A stretch of DNA of 64,000 bases from an uncultured Ignavibacteriota bacterium (GCA_903861125.1 CAIOTF010000015.1:62001-126000); one strand, 5' to 3'; numbered from the stretch's first letter, positions 11,164 through 21,055 are shown. Notes: a model not told the origin generated them from the letters alone. Numbers and translations: made by a program.

Positions 11164-12531
11164 TTACTTCTCTTTCAGCGGTATCCCCAGTTCTTCAAAT
11201 TTCCGGTACAGTGTTGAAAGACTTAATCCAAGGTCTTTCGCTACTTTATCTTTATCGCCGGCATGGTGTTTCAGTTTTTGTTCAATGTAGCGGCGCTCAA
11301 ACATGTGCACTGCATCCTTCAGAGACTGCGAAGAGTAGTCAATAACAGAGATTTGAGCACTTGCCTGCAGTTCTTCGGGAAGATGCTGTACGTCGATGAT
11401 CTCGGCATCGCAGAAAATCATCGCTCGCTCTACAATATTCTGCAGTTCGCGGATCTGACCTTTCCATTGATGATTCACAAGAGCACTCATCGCCTGATTG
11501 GATATCGCCTTGATCGCTTTTCCCATCTCCCCGCGGAATTTCGAGATGAACGAATTCACCAGCAGCGGAATATCTTCCGACCGCTCGCTCAGTTCCGGCA
11601 GATGGATCTCAACAACATTCAGCCGGTAAAAAAGATCCTCACGGAATTTTCCTTTAGCAATCTCTTCTTTAAGATTTCTGTTCGTTGCGGCAATAATCCG
11701 CACGTTGATCGGCAGCGTATCGTTGCTTCCAACGGGAGTAATCTCACGCTGTTCAAGCGCACGCAGCAGTTTCGGCTGCAGATGGAGCGGCATCTCACTT
11801 ATTTCATCCAGCAATAACGTTCCTCCCTCAGCCGCCTTGAATGCACCGTCTTTATCGTTCGTAGCGCCTGTAAACGACCCCTTTTTGTGGCCGAAAAGTT
11901 CGCTTTCAAATAACGTCTCAACGATAGCGCCGCAGTTGATGGCATGGAACCGTTTACCGGACCGTTTACTATGTCCGTGAACCGCCCGTGCTACCAACTC
12001 TTTACCCGTTCCGCTCTTGCCGGTGATGAGTACCGTACCTTCTGTCGGCGCCACTTTTTGGATATCCGAGAATATCTTTTTCATCGCTTCGCTTTGGCCG
12101 ATGATGGACGAGAAGTCGAACTTCCGGTTCACTTCCTGACGAAGAAGGGTATTTTCCAGAATGAGATCTTTATATTCAAACAGTTTTTTTATCCGGAACA
12201 GCAGATCATCGAATTCGATCGGTTTTAAGAGGTAATCATATGCCCCTTTGCGTATCGCGGCAATGGCAGTTTCGATGGAAGCATATGCGGTGATAATAAT
12301 AACAAACGTCTGCGGGAATCGTTCAGAGATCTTCTCCAGCAGTTCGGGACCGCGCAGTTCAGGCATCTCAATATCAGTGATGACCAGATCAAAGAGATTT
12401 TCATTCATCAACTTAAGTGCTACGGCACCATTCTCAGCCTTACGAACAGCATATCCTTCCTTTTCAAGGATAAAACTAATCGAATCGCGAATGATCTCTT
12501 CATCATCAACTACCAGAATTCTTTTCTTCAT
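11164..12531 (-). CDS. Sigma-54-dependent response regulator (NtrC family)
   Basis: REC, AAA+ (GKSGTGKELVARAVH, ESELFGHKKGSFTGA, GGTLLLDEISEMP) and Fis-type HTH C-terminus. Confidence 0.95.
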   Translation of the reverse strand: MKKRILVVDDEEIIRDSISFILEKEGYAVRKAENGAVALKLMNENLFDLVITDIEMPELRGPELLEKISERFPQTFVIIITAYASIETAIAAIRKGAYDYLLKPIEFDDLLFRIKKLFEYKDLILENTLLRQEVNRKFDFSSIIGQSEAMKKIFSDIQKVAPTEGTVLITGKSGTGKELVARAVHGHSKRSGKRFHAINCGAIVETLFESELFGHKKGSFTGATNDKDGAFKAAEGGTLLLDEISEMPLHLQPKLLRALEQREITPVGSNDTLPINVRIIAATNRNLKEEIAKGKFREDLFYRLNVVEIHLPELSERSEDIPLLVNSFISKFRGEMGKAIKAISNQAMSALVNHQWKGQIRELQNIVERAMIFCDAEIIDVQHLPEELQASAQISVIDYSSQSLKDAVHMFERRYIEQKLKHHAGDKDKVAKDLGLSLSTLYRKFEELGIPLKEK

Positions 12532-12534
12532 GCA

Positions 12535-13920
12535 TTATCCTTTTTTCGGCATCCGAACGATGAATGTGGTTCCTTTGGTCAGTTCGCTTTCAACATGGAT
12601 GTCACCGCCAAAATTTCGGATGATTCCCAAACTAACCCAAAGGCCCAGTCCCGTTCCCTTACCAACTTCTTTAGTTGTAAAAAACGGATCGAATACTTTT
12701 CCTAAGTGATGTTCGGCAATTCCCGTGCCATTGTCGGATATGCTAATTTCGACTTTTTCATCCGATTGTTTTGTCAATACTGAGATTGATGATTCCGGAT
12801 TTCCCATGCTTGCGTCAACGGCATTCATTAAAATGTTGAGAAAAACCTGAAGGATCTGATCGTGGACTGCGCTGACAAAAGGAAGATCATCTTCCAGCGC
12901 AACATTAAATTTTATGGCACGAGCTCTTTTACCATACTGCACAATATTTAATGCCTCACGCACAACCAAATTGATACTGACATCCTTTACTTCGTGCGTG
13001 GATGGACGTGCAAAGTCTACAAGTTCACGAATGATCTTTGAAATACGGTTGATCTGATTCTTGACCAGTTCAAGCTTCTCTTGTACAAAATCATCCTCCG
13101 TCTCCCGCTGAACAACCTGAACGAGCGAAGAGATTGATGTGAGTGGATTACCAACCTCATGTGCTATCCCTGCCGCGAGCGTGCCGAATGTTTCCATCTT
13201 TTGCGACCTAACAACCTGACGTTCAAGGATCTTCTGTTCGGTAATGTCTCTGTGCGCCCCAAGAAATCCGATCACTTTTTTTCTATCATCAATAATCGGA
13301 GAAATCACCAAATCTGTATGAAAGAGTTCGCCGTTCTTTTTTCTGTTCTGGAGCTGACCAACCCACTGCTGGCCCGTATTAATTTTCAACCAGACCTTTT
13401 TCCAGAACTCTTTGCCATGTTTGCCGCTGCTGATCTTGTTCGGATTTTCACCGATCAACTCATCCCTCGTAAATCCGGTAATGTGTTCAAACGCAGGATT
13501 AACAAAGATCATTTTCCCTTCGGTGCTGGTTATTTGAATCGGATTCGCCGTACGGTAAATTACTTCGGTAAACCGCAGAAGGTCCAGTTCTTTATCGTGC
13601 TGTGCAGTAACATCCCTGACCACGATGAGAAATAATTTTTCTTTTGTGTCGGACAATGGTGCTACCGAAACCTCAGCATACAAACGATTATCAGAAGAAG
13701 TATAGAAATCGGCTTGAAAGACATGGGGATTATTGTGGAGCGATTGTAAAAAATGGGATCTGCCATCTTCAACAAAACAATCTACCAGCATGGCTTGGGC
13801 ACACTTTCGTTGTTTTGCTTTGCTGTTCATGTCGATGACGCGTGACGTATCATCGACAATAAAAACGAGATCCTGAAGTAAGTGAAAGACTTGTTTATAT
13901 GAATCTTGTGTGATAGCCAT
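12535..13920 (-). CDS. PAS-domain sensor histidine kinase, partner of the sigma-54 response regulator
   Basis: PAS repeats, HEVGNPLTSISSLVQ H-box, GTGLGLWVSLGI; 3 nt upstream of the NtrC-family gene. Confidence 0.93.
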   Translation of the reverse strand: MAITQDSYKQVFHLLQDLVFIVDDTSRVIDMNSKAKQRKCAQAMLVDCFVEDGRSHFLQSLHNNPHVFQADFYTSSDNRLYAEVSVAPLSDTKEKLFLIVVRDVTAQHDKELDLLRFTEVIYRTANPIQITSTEGKMIFVNPAFEHITGFTRDELIGENPNKISSGKHGKEFWKKVWLKINTGQQWVGQLQNRKKNGELFHTDLVISPIIDDRKKVIGFLGAHRDITEQKILERQVVRSQKMETFGTLAAGIAHEVGNPLTSISSLVQVVQRETEDDFVQEKLELVKNQINRISKIIRELVDFARPSTHEVKDVSINLVVREALNIVQYGKRARAIKFNVALEDDLPFVSAVHDQILQVFLNILMNAVDASMGNPESSISVLTKQSDEKVEISISDNGTGIAEHHLGKVFDPFFTTKEVGKGTGLGLWVSLGIIRNFGGDIHVESELTKGTTFIVRMPKKG

Positions 13921-14001
13921 AATGCAACAATGATATTTTTTTTTACAGTGTACTACTAATTTGCACTGATTTCAATCTATGTTTTTAATATATTGAATGA
14001 A

Positions 14002-15336
14002 ATGAATATCTCCGAAGTAAAAACAAACCTATTTTCCCCAATATCCATCATTATTCTTGCAGCATTTGGAATAAGATTGACAGTTGCTCTGTTATTCTCT
14101 CCCCCGTTGCTATCGGATGAAGTTGATTATGCTGCATTGGGTAATTCCGTCGCTCATGGAACAGGATTTAGCCTCGACGGAACGATCACTGCTTCCCGCG
14201 CGCCGGCATATCCTGCTATGATCGCGTTTTGTTTTTCCTTGTTCAATTATTCCATACCTGCCGTCAGGGTCTTTCAGGCGGTTGCCGACACTCTCACTTG
14301 TTTTCTTATTTTTTACTTTTGCCGAAATATTTTTTCTATTCGTACTGCATATATTGCCTTCATTGCGTATGCACTCTTTCCTGGCAATGCATTGTATGTT
14401 TCACTCCTCATGACGGAGATTGTTTTTACAACGTGTTTGATGGCCTCGGTACTGCTTGCGACTTCTGAATACCTAAAGAGATCATTAATACTGAAACTTT
14501 TGTTTGGTGGGGCACTGGCGGTAATGACTTTGCTGAAACCAAGTGCTTCCGTCATTATTATCTTTTTTGCCGTTTGGGAATGGTACCGTTCGCGATCGCT
14601 AAAAACTACCGTGACGAAATACCTCTACGTGGCCGTGGCATTTGCGATGATACTTTCTCCCTGGATGGTGCGGAATACAATCCAATTCGGCCATGCCGCG
14701 CTGACGAGCAACGGAGGAGTCAATTTCTGGATCGGACACAATGAACAGGCGACCGGTTCGTTTCGATATTATGCAGAGAACAATCCCTTAGAGAATGTCA
14801 GCGGCGAATTTGAACGTTCCCAATTTGCTTTCCATGAAGGATTAATCTACATGGTCAGTCACCCGTTGCGTGAACTGCAGCTGATCGTATTAAAATTCAT
14901 TCATCTTTTTGAACCGGATTTCGCGTTGATGCAATCGCTGCTCTACCGGCCAGAATGGAAAACGTATGCGCATGCCATTCAGATCTATAGGGAATTTCCG
15001 CCAATCCTCGCAGTATTAATTCATCTGTTTTCGGGTGGTTTAATTATTGCGGGATTATGGGGTTTGATCTTCGTTCAAGATTCTGAGAAAAAGTATTTCA
15101 TGCTAATGAATATTTTGATCGCTGGATGGATTGGTATTCACCTGGTTTTTTTTAGTGTCGCCCGTTACAGAATTCCACTTGTTCCGCTGTTTATCATTTT
15201 GGGAGCAAATGCGTATGAAGTGTGGAAATCGAAAACGTATATCATCACCCCGCTGCGAAAATTTATTTTCACATTCATCTCTTTGCTTCTTGTCGGTAGT
15301 TGGACGGCAATATTCGGTTTGATATATCTGGTATAA
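14002..15336 (+). CDS. GT39/ArnT-like membrane glycosyltransferase
   Basis: PPLLSDEVDYAALGNSVAHGTGFSLDG...TASRAPAYPAMIA and many TM helices; ATG at 14002. Confidence 0.82.
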   Translation: MNISEVKTNLFSPISIIILAAFGIRLTVALLFSPPLLSDEVDYAALGNSVAHGTGFSLDGTITASRAPAYPAMIAFCFSLFNYSIPAVRVFQAVADTLTCFLIFYFCRNIFSIRTAYIAFIAYALFPGNALYVSLLMTEIVFTTCLMASVLLATSEYLKRSLILKLLFGGALAVMTLLKPSASVIIIFFAVWEWYRSRSLKTTVTKYLYVAVAFAMILSPWMVRNTIQFGHAALTSNGGVNFWIGHNEQATGSFRYYAENNPLENVSGEFERSQFAFHEGLIYMVSHPLRELQLIVLKFIHLFEPDFALMQSLLYRPEWKTYAHAIQIYREFPPILAVLIHLFSGGLIIAGLWGLIFVQDSEKKYFMLMNILIAGWIGIHLVFFSVARYRIPLVPLFIILGANAYEVWKSKTYIITPLRKFIFTFISLLLVGSWTAIFGLIYLV

Positions 15337-15379
15337 CGGACCATTCTGCCCAGACGCTTCCGTTACTTTTCCAGTTGGA

Positions 15380-16264
15380 TCAAATATGATAGATCATCGA
15401 CCGCATCGAAACCGAGCTCATGTCAAAATCATCGTTGAAGAATGACGGCGTTTCCTGTGCATGCTGGAACCCCAGCACATACATCAACGGAAGAAAATGG
15501 TCGTACGACGGATGGGCAAGTTGAGCCACTGCACCGAGTTTTTGAAATTCAATAACCGACGCATGGTTACCGTTCTCGATCCATTCGCGGATTTTGGAAT
15601 CAAATTCAATTGCCCAATCATAGGGCTTGGCATCGTCTCTGAAATTGATCGCTCTCAGATTATGAACGATATTCCCGCTCCCGATGACCATTACTCCTAT
15701 TTCCCGCAATGACCGTATCTCTTGTGCCAGTTCATAATGATAGCTCATCGGTTTTCCATAATCAATGCTGAGTTGGTAGACAGGTATATGCGCTTTCGGG
15801 AACATCTGCATCAAAATGCTCCATGTGCCATGATCAAAACCCCATTCATCATCGAGTACGATATGCTGTTTTGTAGAAAGACGCTGCGTTGCCTTTGCAA
15901 ATTCAGGGGCACCCGGTGCCGGATATTGCTGTGCAAACAGTTCTTCCGGGAATCCGCCGAAATCGTGTATTGTTTTCGGCTGCTGCATAGCAAGCACTCT
16001 TGTTCCCCGCGTTAACCAATGAGCAGAAATGGAGAGAATCGCCTGCGGTGTAGGAAGCGTAGAGCCAAGTTCCTTCCACGAACGGCTGAAACGATTGTCA
16101 ACGATTGCATTCATTGGACTCCCATGACCAACAAACAACAACGGCATTCGTTCACTCGCACCAAATGCATCGGAAATATTTTTTATATCGTTTAGATTCA
16201 ATGACTCAAACTGGATTATTTCGCCTCCGCGGCAACTACCCGTGGAATGATGAATATTGCACAA
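15380..16264 (-). CDS. ygiD: 4,5-DOPA dioxygenase extradiol-like (YgiD/LigB family)
   Basis: MPLLFVGHGSPMNAI, SAHWLTRGT, DHGTWSILMQMFPKAHIPVYQLSID, GSGNIVHNLR. ORF extent given; true start probably internal (TTG 16201 or ATG 16147). Confidence 0.88.
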   Translation of the reverse strand: MCNIHHSTGSCRGGEIIQFESLNLNDIKNISDAFGASERMPLLFVGHGSPMNAIVDNRFSRSWKELGSTLPTPQAILSISAHWLTRGTRVLAMQQPKTIHDFGGFPEELFAQQYPAPGAPEFAKATQRLSTKQHIVLDDEWGFDHGTWSILMQMFPKAHIPVYQLSIDYGKPMSYHYELAQEIRSLREIGVMVIGSGNIVHNLRAINFRDDAKPYDWAIEFDSKIREWIENGNHASVIEFQKLGAVAQLAHPSYDHFLPLMYVLGFQHAQETPSFFNDDFDMSSVSMRSMIYHI

Positions 16265-16635
16265 AAACCGGATATAATGTGCATTGGTATTGTTAATGCT
16301 GCAAAACCATGCGGTGTTGGACTTCCGTCCGGCAATTGAGAGGCCAAAGGACCTGCAATACTCAATAAAGAAAATAATGCCGTCCCAATTACAAAGACCA
16401 GTAATGCTTTCGTTGTTATTTTTACCAATCCGAAATAGACAACAGCCGCAACGATCATAGGTATAACAGAACCAAGTGAAATTGAGATCGGATTTATAAC
16501 CGAAGCTATAGCAAACGAAGTCAACGAAGAATACATGCTGTTATACAAATTGTTGAGCACTGCTGCTACACTGCCGGCAATGATGCCCGAGTACAAATAT
16601 TTTGTGACAGAGAATGTCTTTAGTTTTTGATACAT
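16216..16635 (-). CDS. DUF6069-like four-TM membrane protein
   Basis: Hydrophobic small protein; start set at ATG 16635 (MYQKLKTFSVTKYLYSGIIAG). Confidence 0.6.
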   Translation of the reverse strand: MYQKLKTFSVTKYLYSGIIAGSVAAVLNNLYNSMYSSLTSFAIASVINPISISLGSVIPMIVAAVVYFGLVKITTKALLVFVIGTALFSLLSIAGPLASQLPDGSPTPHGFAALTIPMHIISGFCAIFIIPRVVAAEAK

Positions 16636-16648
16636 TGTAATATCCTTT

Positions 16649-16945
16649 TTAATTGAGTGAAACAGCAGGAAACACGGAACCCACCATATCATGGAACATA
16701 AGTTCTGTAAAAGTATATCTGAAATATTTATCCATCGGCTGCTTTTGGAGTAATTCGATGGCTTCGATTTCCGTAGAAGCGTTCATTACAATCCATACTT
16801 TCGAACGATCGGCGGCGAGAGTATAACTTAAGAACTTTCGCTTCATCATTAGATCAATCACCATGGCTCGTTGGGATGGAATTAGCGCAAAATATTCCTG
16901 CGGTGGTTCCATCGGTAATTTCACTTCGACCATAAATGTTTTCAT
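16649..16945 (-). CDS. Muconolactone isomerase/YCII-like small protein
   Basis: 98 aa MKTFMVEVKLP...KVWIVMNASTEIEAIELLQKQPMDKYFRYTFTEL, ferredoxin-like fold pattern. Confidence 0.6.
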   Translation of the reverse strand: MKTFMVEVKLPMEPPQEYFALIPSQRAMVIDLMMKRKFLSYTLAADRSKVWIVMNASTEIEAIELLQKQPMDKYFRYTFTELMFHDMVGSVFPAVSLN

Positions 16946-17135
16946 TATAAATCCCCTGATTTATCAGTGAAATATCAATATCAGCTTTTTTGAAAATATA
17001 TGAGCAGTTAATATCACTTTTAAATGTACTCAAATATGTGTCCGTTTATTTTCACATAAACCATCTCTGAGTTCCGGTTCCTGCAATAGAAAATATTATT
17101 CCGGATTGAATTCAATATTTGAAAGTAAATAATCT

Positions 17136-17158
17136 CCGGTGCAGTGACTCTGCACCGG
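17136..17158 (-). terminator. Intrinsic terminator candidate after the YceI genes
   Basis: CCGGTGCAG TGACT CTGCACCGG, perfect 9-bp stem, 13 nt past the YceI stop. Confidence 0.6.
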
Positions 17159-17171
17159 TGAACAGCATTCA

Positions 17172-17729
17172 TTATTTAGCTTCATTCAATTCAACATTCA
17201 GAGTCAATTCGATCTCTTCACCGACAAGGAATCCACCCGCTTCCAAAGCTGCATTCCACGACAATCCCCAATCTTTACGATTGATAGATGCAGTTCCCTT
17301 AAATGCAGCAACCAGCTGGCCCCAGGGATTGACTGCTCTGCCCTTGAATTTTGTATTAAGTACAACCGACTTCGTAATACCTCGCATAGTCAGATCACCA
17401 GTGAAAGCTAGAATTCCATTACCTTCAATACGGACATTTGAACTCTTAAATGTCAGCAACGGATGATTTTCAGCGTCAAAGAAATCTTTACTGCGGAGAT
17501 GATTGTCACGGTCATTATTCTCGGTATTTATGCTTTTTGCGTTAATTGATACTACTATCTGTGCGTCGCTGAAATCATCATTTGACGAAATAACGGTCCC
17601 TTCAAACTCCTTAAATGTTCCCGTCACTTCCGAAATGACCATATGCGATACGGCAAAATTAATGTTTGTATGTGCGGCATCGATTACCCAGTTTTTTTTG
17701 ATATCTACATTTTGCGAACTCTGTAACAT
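17172..17729 (-). CDS. YceI family protein, no obvious signal peptide
   Basis: WVIDAAHTNINFAVSHMVISEVTGTFKEFEGT, GDLTMRGITKSV. Confidence 0.92.
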   Translation of the reverse strand: MLQSSQNVDIKKNWVIDAAHTNINFAVSHMVISEVTGTFKEFEGTVISSNDDFSDAQIVVSINAKSINTENNDRDNHLRSKDFFDAENHPLLTFKSSNVRIEGNGILAFTGDLTMRGITKSVVLNTKFKGRAVNPWGQLVAAFKGTASINRKDWGLSWNAALEAGGFLVGEEIELTLNVELNEAK

Positions 17730-17782
17730 GATATGTTTCTTCCTTCTATGATACGTTAATGATATGATGATATAATATTTTC

Positions 17783-18367
17783 TTATCCTTGAACAAGTTC
17801 AACATTGAACGTAAGATCGACACTTTCGCCAACCAGCAAACCACCGGTTTCAAGTCCTTTGTTCCATTTTAATCCCCACGCTGTGCGGTCAATCGTTGTA
17901 TTGGATTTGAAGATCGCCACAGTTTGTCCCCACGGATTTTTTGTCTTTCCTTTTAACTGTGTATCAAGAACAACCTGTTTCGTAACACCGCGCATAGTAA
18001 GATCGCCGGTAACTTTATATTTACCATCACCGGCTTTTTCGATTTTGGTGCTTTTGAAGGTTACAATGCTGTCAACTCCGGCGTTGAAGAAATCAGGACT
18101 TTTAAGATGTCCGTCGCGTTTTGGATCATCGGTATCGATGCTGTTCGATTTTATCGCTATATCAAGTTTCATATCTGAAAAATCTTCTTTGCCGGATTCT
18201 ATAGTTCCCGAAAATTCTTTGAATTTCCCTGTTACTTCCGAAACGATAAGATGTGCTACAGTAAAATTGATATTACTGTGTGATTTTTCAATCTTCCATT
18301 TGTTTTGACCGAACGAAACCGCCGAAACGATAAGAATTGCGATAAATAATTTAACTGCTTTTTTCAT
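17783..18367 (-). CDS. YceI family protein with signal peptide
   Basis: MKKAVKLFIAILIVSAVSFGQ signal, then WKIEKSHSNINFTVAHLIVSEVTGKFKEFSGT; GDLTMRGVTKQVVLDTQ. Confidence 0.94.
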   Translation of the reverse strand: MKKAVKLFIAILIVSAVSFGQNKWKIEKSHSNINFTVAHLIVSEVTGKFKEFSGTIESGKEDFSDMKLDIAIKSNSIDTDDPKRDGHLKSPDFFNAGVDSIVTFKSTKIEKAGDGKYKVTGDLTMRGVTKQVVLDTQLKGKTKNPWGQTVAIFKSNTTIDRTAWGLKWNKGLETGGLLVGESVDLTFNVELVQG

Positions 18368-18423
18368 AGTTTTATTCCTTATTATAAATGATTATTGTTT
18401 TGTTGTATAATTACAGTGACAAG

Positions 18424-18492
18424 TTAATGTGCCGCAGTGCCATCCAATATCTTTGAACCGTTTTGTTCAACGGAGGGAGTAAGATATTTCAT
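18424..18492 (-). CDS. Candidate small ORF, 22 aa (MKYLTPSVEQNGSKILDGTAAH)
   Basis: ATG at 18492 preceded by AGGAG about 7 nt upstream; lies between the MarR and YceI genes on the same strand. Not in ORF track (too short). Confidence 0.45.
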   Translation of the reverse strand: MKYLTPSVEQNGSKILDGTAAH

Positions 18493-18510
18493 TGGACTTC
18501 TCCTTTCCAA

Positions 18511-18975
18511 TTATTGAATTTTTAATTTTAATGAACAGCCGAGTTTTTTTAATAGAATAGACATTTCATTGATTTCATTTTCGTTCAGCGCTGACCATAC
18601 CAGATCCTCTACAACTTCAGCATGACTTGGAAACATCTCTTTGAATTTCAAATCCCCTTTTGGAGTCAATCGGACAACGTAAGCTCTGCGGTCATCTGCA
18701 TCCTTGCTTCGTTCTACAAGACCAAGTTTTTCAAGATTGTCGATTACAACGGTCATATTCCCACCGGTCGTCAATTTTTTTGAACACATTTCACCTATTT
18801 TCATAGGTCCTAAATGCCCAAGTGTTTCAATAATCCCAAACTGTGAAACAGTCAATCCGGTTCGATCAATATCTTTTGACGTTAGCATGGCAAGAGTATC
18901 TGAAGCCCTGGCTAATTTTACCCACAATGAGAGAGCTAAATCAGCCTTTTTTCCGTATTTTTGAGTAGTTTTCAT
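18511..18975 (-). CDS. MarR family transcriptional regulator
   Basis: VSQFGIIETLGHLGPMKIGEMCSKKLTTGGNMTVVIDNLEKLGLVERSKDADDRRAYVVRLTPKG; start set at ATG 18975 (MKTTQKYG) because a palindrome lies in the N-terminal ORF extension. Confidence 0.94.
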   Translation of the reverse strand: MKTTQKYGKKADLALSLWVKLARASDTLAMLTSKDIDRTGLTVSQFGIIETLGHLGPMKIGEMCSKKLTTGGNMTVVIDNLEKLGLVERSKDADDRRAYVVRLTPKGDLKFKEMFPSHAEVVEDLVWSALNENEINEMSILLKKLGCSLKLKIQ

Positions 18976-19001
18976 TTGTTTAGTATTAGTTAAGTATTTA
19001 C

Positions 19002-19018
19002 TAGTTATAATATAACTA
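19002..19018. promoter_or_regulatory. Candidate MarR operator (inverted repeat)
   Basis: TAGTTAT AAT ATAACTA, perfect 7-bp inverted repeat 27-43 nt upstream of the MarR start. Confidence 0.55.
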
Positions 19019-19064
19019 ATTAGTATCATTATGTCAAGAAAAAACTATAAAATTTAAAAATAAA

Positions 19065-19086
19065 AAAGGGGTGAATATCCCCCTTT
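19065..19086 (-). terminator. Intrinsic terminator downstream of the M28 peptidase gene
   Basis: AAAGGGG/CCCCTTT stem; minus strand reads CCCCTTTTTTATTTTT. Confidence 0.8.
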
Positions 19087-19107
19087 GAAACAAAATCAAA
19101 AATTGTA

Positions 19108-20475
19108 TTAATTATTAAGTCCGTCTTGCGCAATTACCCATGCCAATATTGACATTGCAATTGATCCCAGTTCCAATTCCCGGGGATGAACTTTGTCAAT
19201 CGTATCGTTATTCGAATGGTGATAATCAAAATAGCGTTGCGAATCGGGATTGAGACCGATCTGCACAGTGCCTATTGATTGAAGAGTGCTGATATCGGCA
19301 CCGCCACCGCCGCGCTGGATCTTATCCGCACCGACAATTTCAAGTAGTGATCCATATGCCCTGATCTTCTCATATCTGACCGAATCGGTTGAAACACCAA
19401 ACCCATGCGGCAAAAATCCGCCGGCATCGCTTTCGATCGCCGCAATGTGATTTTCTGTATGATTTCTTTCACGTGCGGCATATGCACGTCCACCCTTTAA
19501 TCCATTTTCCTCGTTTGCATACAACACGGCGCGAATGGTCCGTTTTGTCTTTACTTTCAACGCTTTGATAAGACGAATAACTTCTATGCTCTGCACAATA
19601 CCGCTGCCGTCATCATGTGCACCTGTCCCTTTATCCCAAGAGTCGAGATGTCCCCCTACAACAATGATCTCTTTCGGGAATTCCGTCCCGCGCAATTCAC
19701 CAATGACATTGTATGACGGAACATCAGCAAATGTTTTAGCACTTAAACGAAGAGTAACCGATACGGACCGCTCTTTATGAAGAAGTTCACTCAGAAGGTT
19801 TGCATCAATAGTACTGACGGCAGCGGCCGGTATTTTTGGTATTGAATCGTTGTACCGCATTGCACCTGTGTGCGGTTCATCATCGATTGCATTCGTCATT
19901 GAACGGACGAGTACGCCGATTGCACCTACTCTGGCAGCTTCTATTGCTCCGCTTGTTCTTTGGTTCACCGCACCGCCGTATGCCTCGCCGGTATTGACCT
20001 TTGTCCTGTCAAAAGCACGGTTATAGAATATAATTTTCCCTTTTGCTTTCGAACCAAGTGCTTTCACTTCTTCGAACGAATGCACTTCCACCACTTCACT
20101 CTTGATCCCATCTTTGGATGTACCGACACTGCCGCCTAACGCACAGACAGTCAAATCATATTGCATTCTCCCGCACAATGCCGTTGCACGTTCTACATTG
20201 CCGCGTACCCATTTCGGAATCATCACCGGTTCAAGCCATACCGAATCTGCTCCTGCCTTTTCCAATTCTTTCTTACCCCACACTACAGCTTTTTCATAAC
20301 CATCAGAACCGCTCAAGCGGTGACCAACATTTGCCGTAAGATCTTTCAGCATGTCGTAAGCTGCAAGTTCTTCTAATCCTTTATTTTTTAAAAGGTTGGC
20401 AGCATCAGAATGGGATAGTTGAGCAGTGACCGGGAAAGAAACAGAGAGAAGGATACAAAAAATAAATATTCGCAT
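19108..20475 (-). CDS. M28 family metallopeptidase (carboxypeptidase Q-like), secreted
   Basis: Signal peptide, VVGGHLDSWDKGTGAHDDGSGIV, ANEENGLKGGRAYA, ESDAGGFLPHGFG. Confidence 0.92.
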   Translation of the reverse strand: MRIFIFCILLSVSFPVTAQLSHSDAANLLKNKGLEELAAYDMLKDLTANVGHRLSGSDGYEKAVVWGKKELEKAGADSVWLEPVMIPKWVRGNVERATALCGRMQYDLTVCALGGSVGTSKDGIKSEVVEVHSFEEVKALGSKAKGKIIFYNRAFDRTKVNTGEAYGGAVNQRTSGAIEAARVGAIGVLVRSMTNAIDDEPHTGAMRYNDSIPKIPAAAVSTIDANLLSELLHKERSVSVTLRLSAKTFADVPSYNVIGELRGTEFPKEIIVVGGHLDSWDKGTGAHDDGSGIVQSIEVIRLIKALKVKTKRTIRAVLYANEENGLKGGRAYAARERNHTENHIAAIESDAGGFLPHGFGVSTDSVRYEKIRAYGSLLEIVGADKIQRGGGGADISTLQSIGTVQIGLNPDSQRYFDYHHSNNDTIDKVHPRELELGSIAMSILAWVIAQDGLNN

Positions 20476-20987
20476 TATTTCCTTTTTATTTTTTTAGTTT
20501 GCAGAACATCTATGATCTTTTTATACGTTGTCTTCATATCTTCCGATACAACCTTCACATCACCGAGCGTTGGCATAAAGTTTGTGTCTCCGTCCCATCG
20601 CGGAACAAGATGAAAATGGAGATGATCATCAATACCAGCACCCGCCGCCCGGCCAATATTTGCCCCAAAGTTAAATCCATGCGGTCCCATCACTTGTTTC
20701 AACACCTCCGTCATTTCCCCTGCCGTCTGCATGATCTCCGCGTTTTCATCGGCGGAAAGTTCGCTTATTCCTGTAGCTTGTTTATAGGGTATAATCATAA
20801 GGTGGCCGCTATTATAGGGATAGAGATTCATCATCACAAAACAAAACTTTTTTCGATTGACGATGAGGTTTTTTTTGTCTTTTTTTTCCCTTAAAAGCTG
20901 TGTAAATAGCGATTCACCTTTTCGGGGTTTCTCATCCTTGAATGATGCAATATACTGTGATCGCCAGGGTGAATGGAGTCTTTTCAT
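20475..20987 (-). CDS. HIT family hydrolase
   Basis: MNLYPYNSGHLMIIPYKQ and the HIT motif HLHFHLVPRW. Confidence 0.95.
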   Translation of the reverse strand: MKRLHSPWRSQYIASFKDEKPRKGESLFTQLLREKKDKKNLIVNRKKFCFVMMNLYPYNSGHLMIIPYKQATGISELSADENAEIMQTAGEMTEVLKQVMGPHGFNFGANIGRAAGAGIDDHLHFHLVPRWDGDTNFMPTLGDVKVVSEDMKTTYKKIIDVLQTKKIKRK

Positions 20988-21055
20988 AATGTCCCTCGTT
21001 AAAGAACTTAAAATAACGAGAGAATATAGGAAGGAAAAGTATAGAAGAAAAGAAA

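Noticed and set aside
18453-18470. TTGAAC CGTTTT GTTCAA inverted repeat
   Set aside because: Only 6-bp arms and inside the 22-aa ORF; not enough to call a regulatory element.
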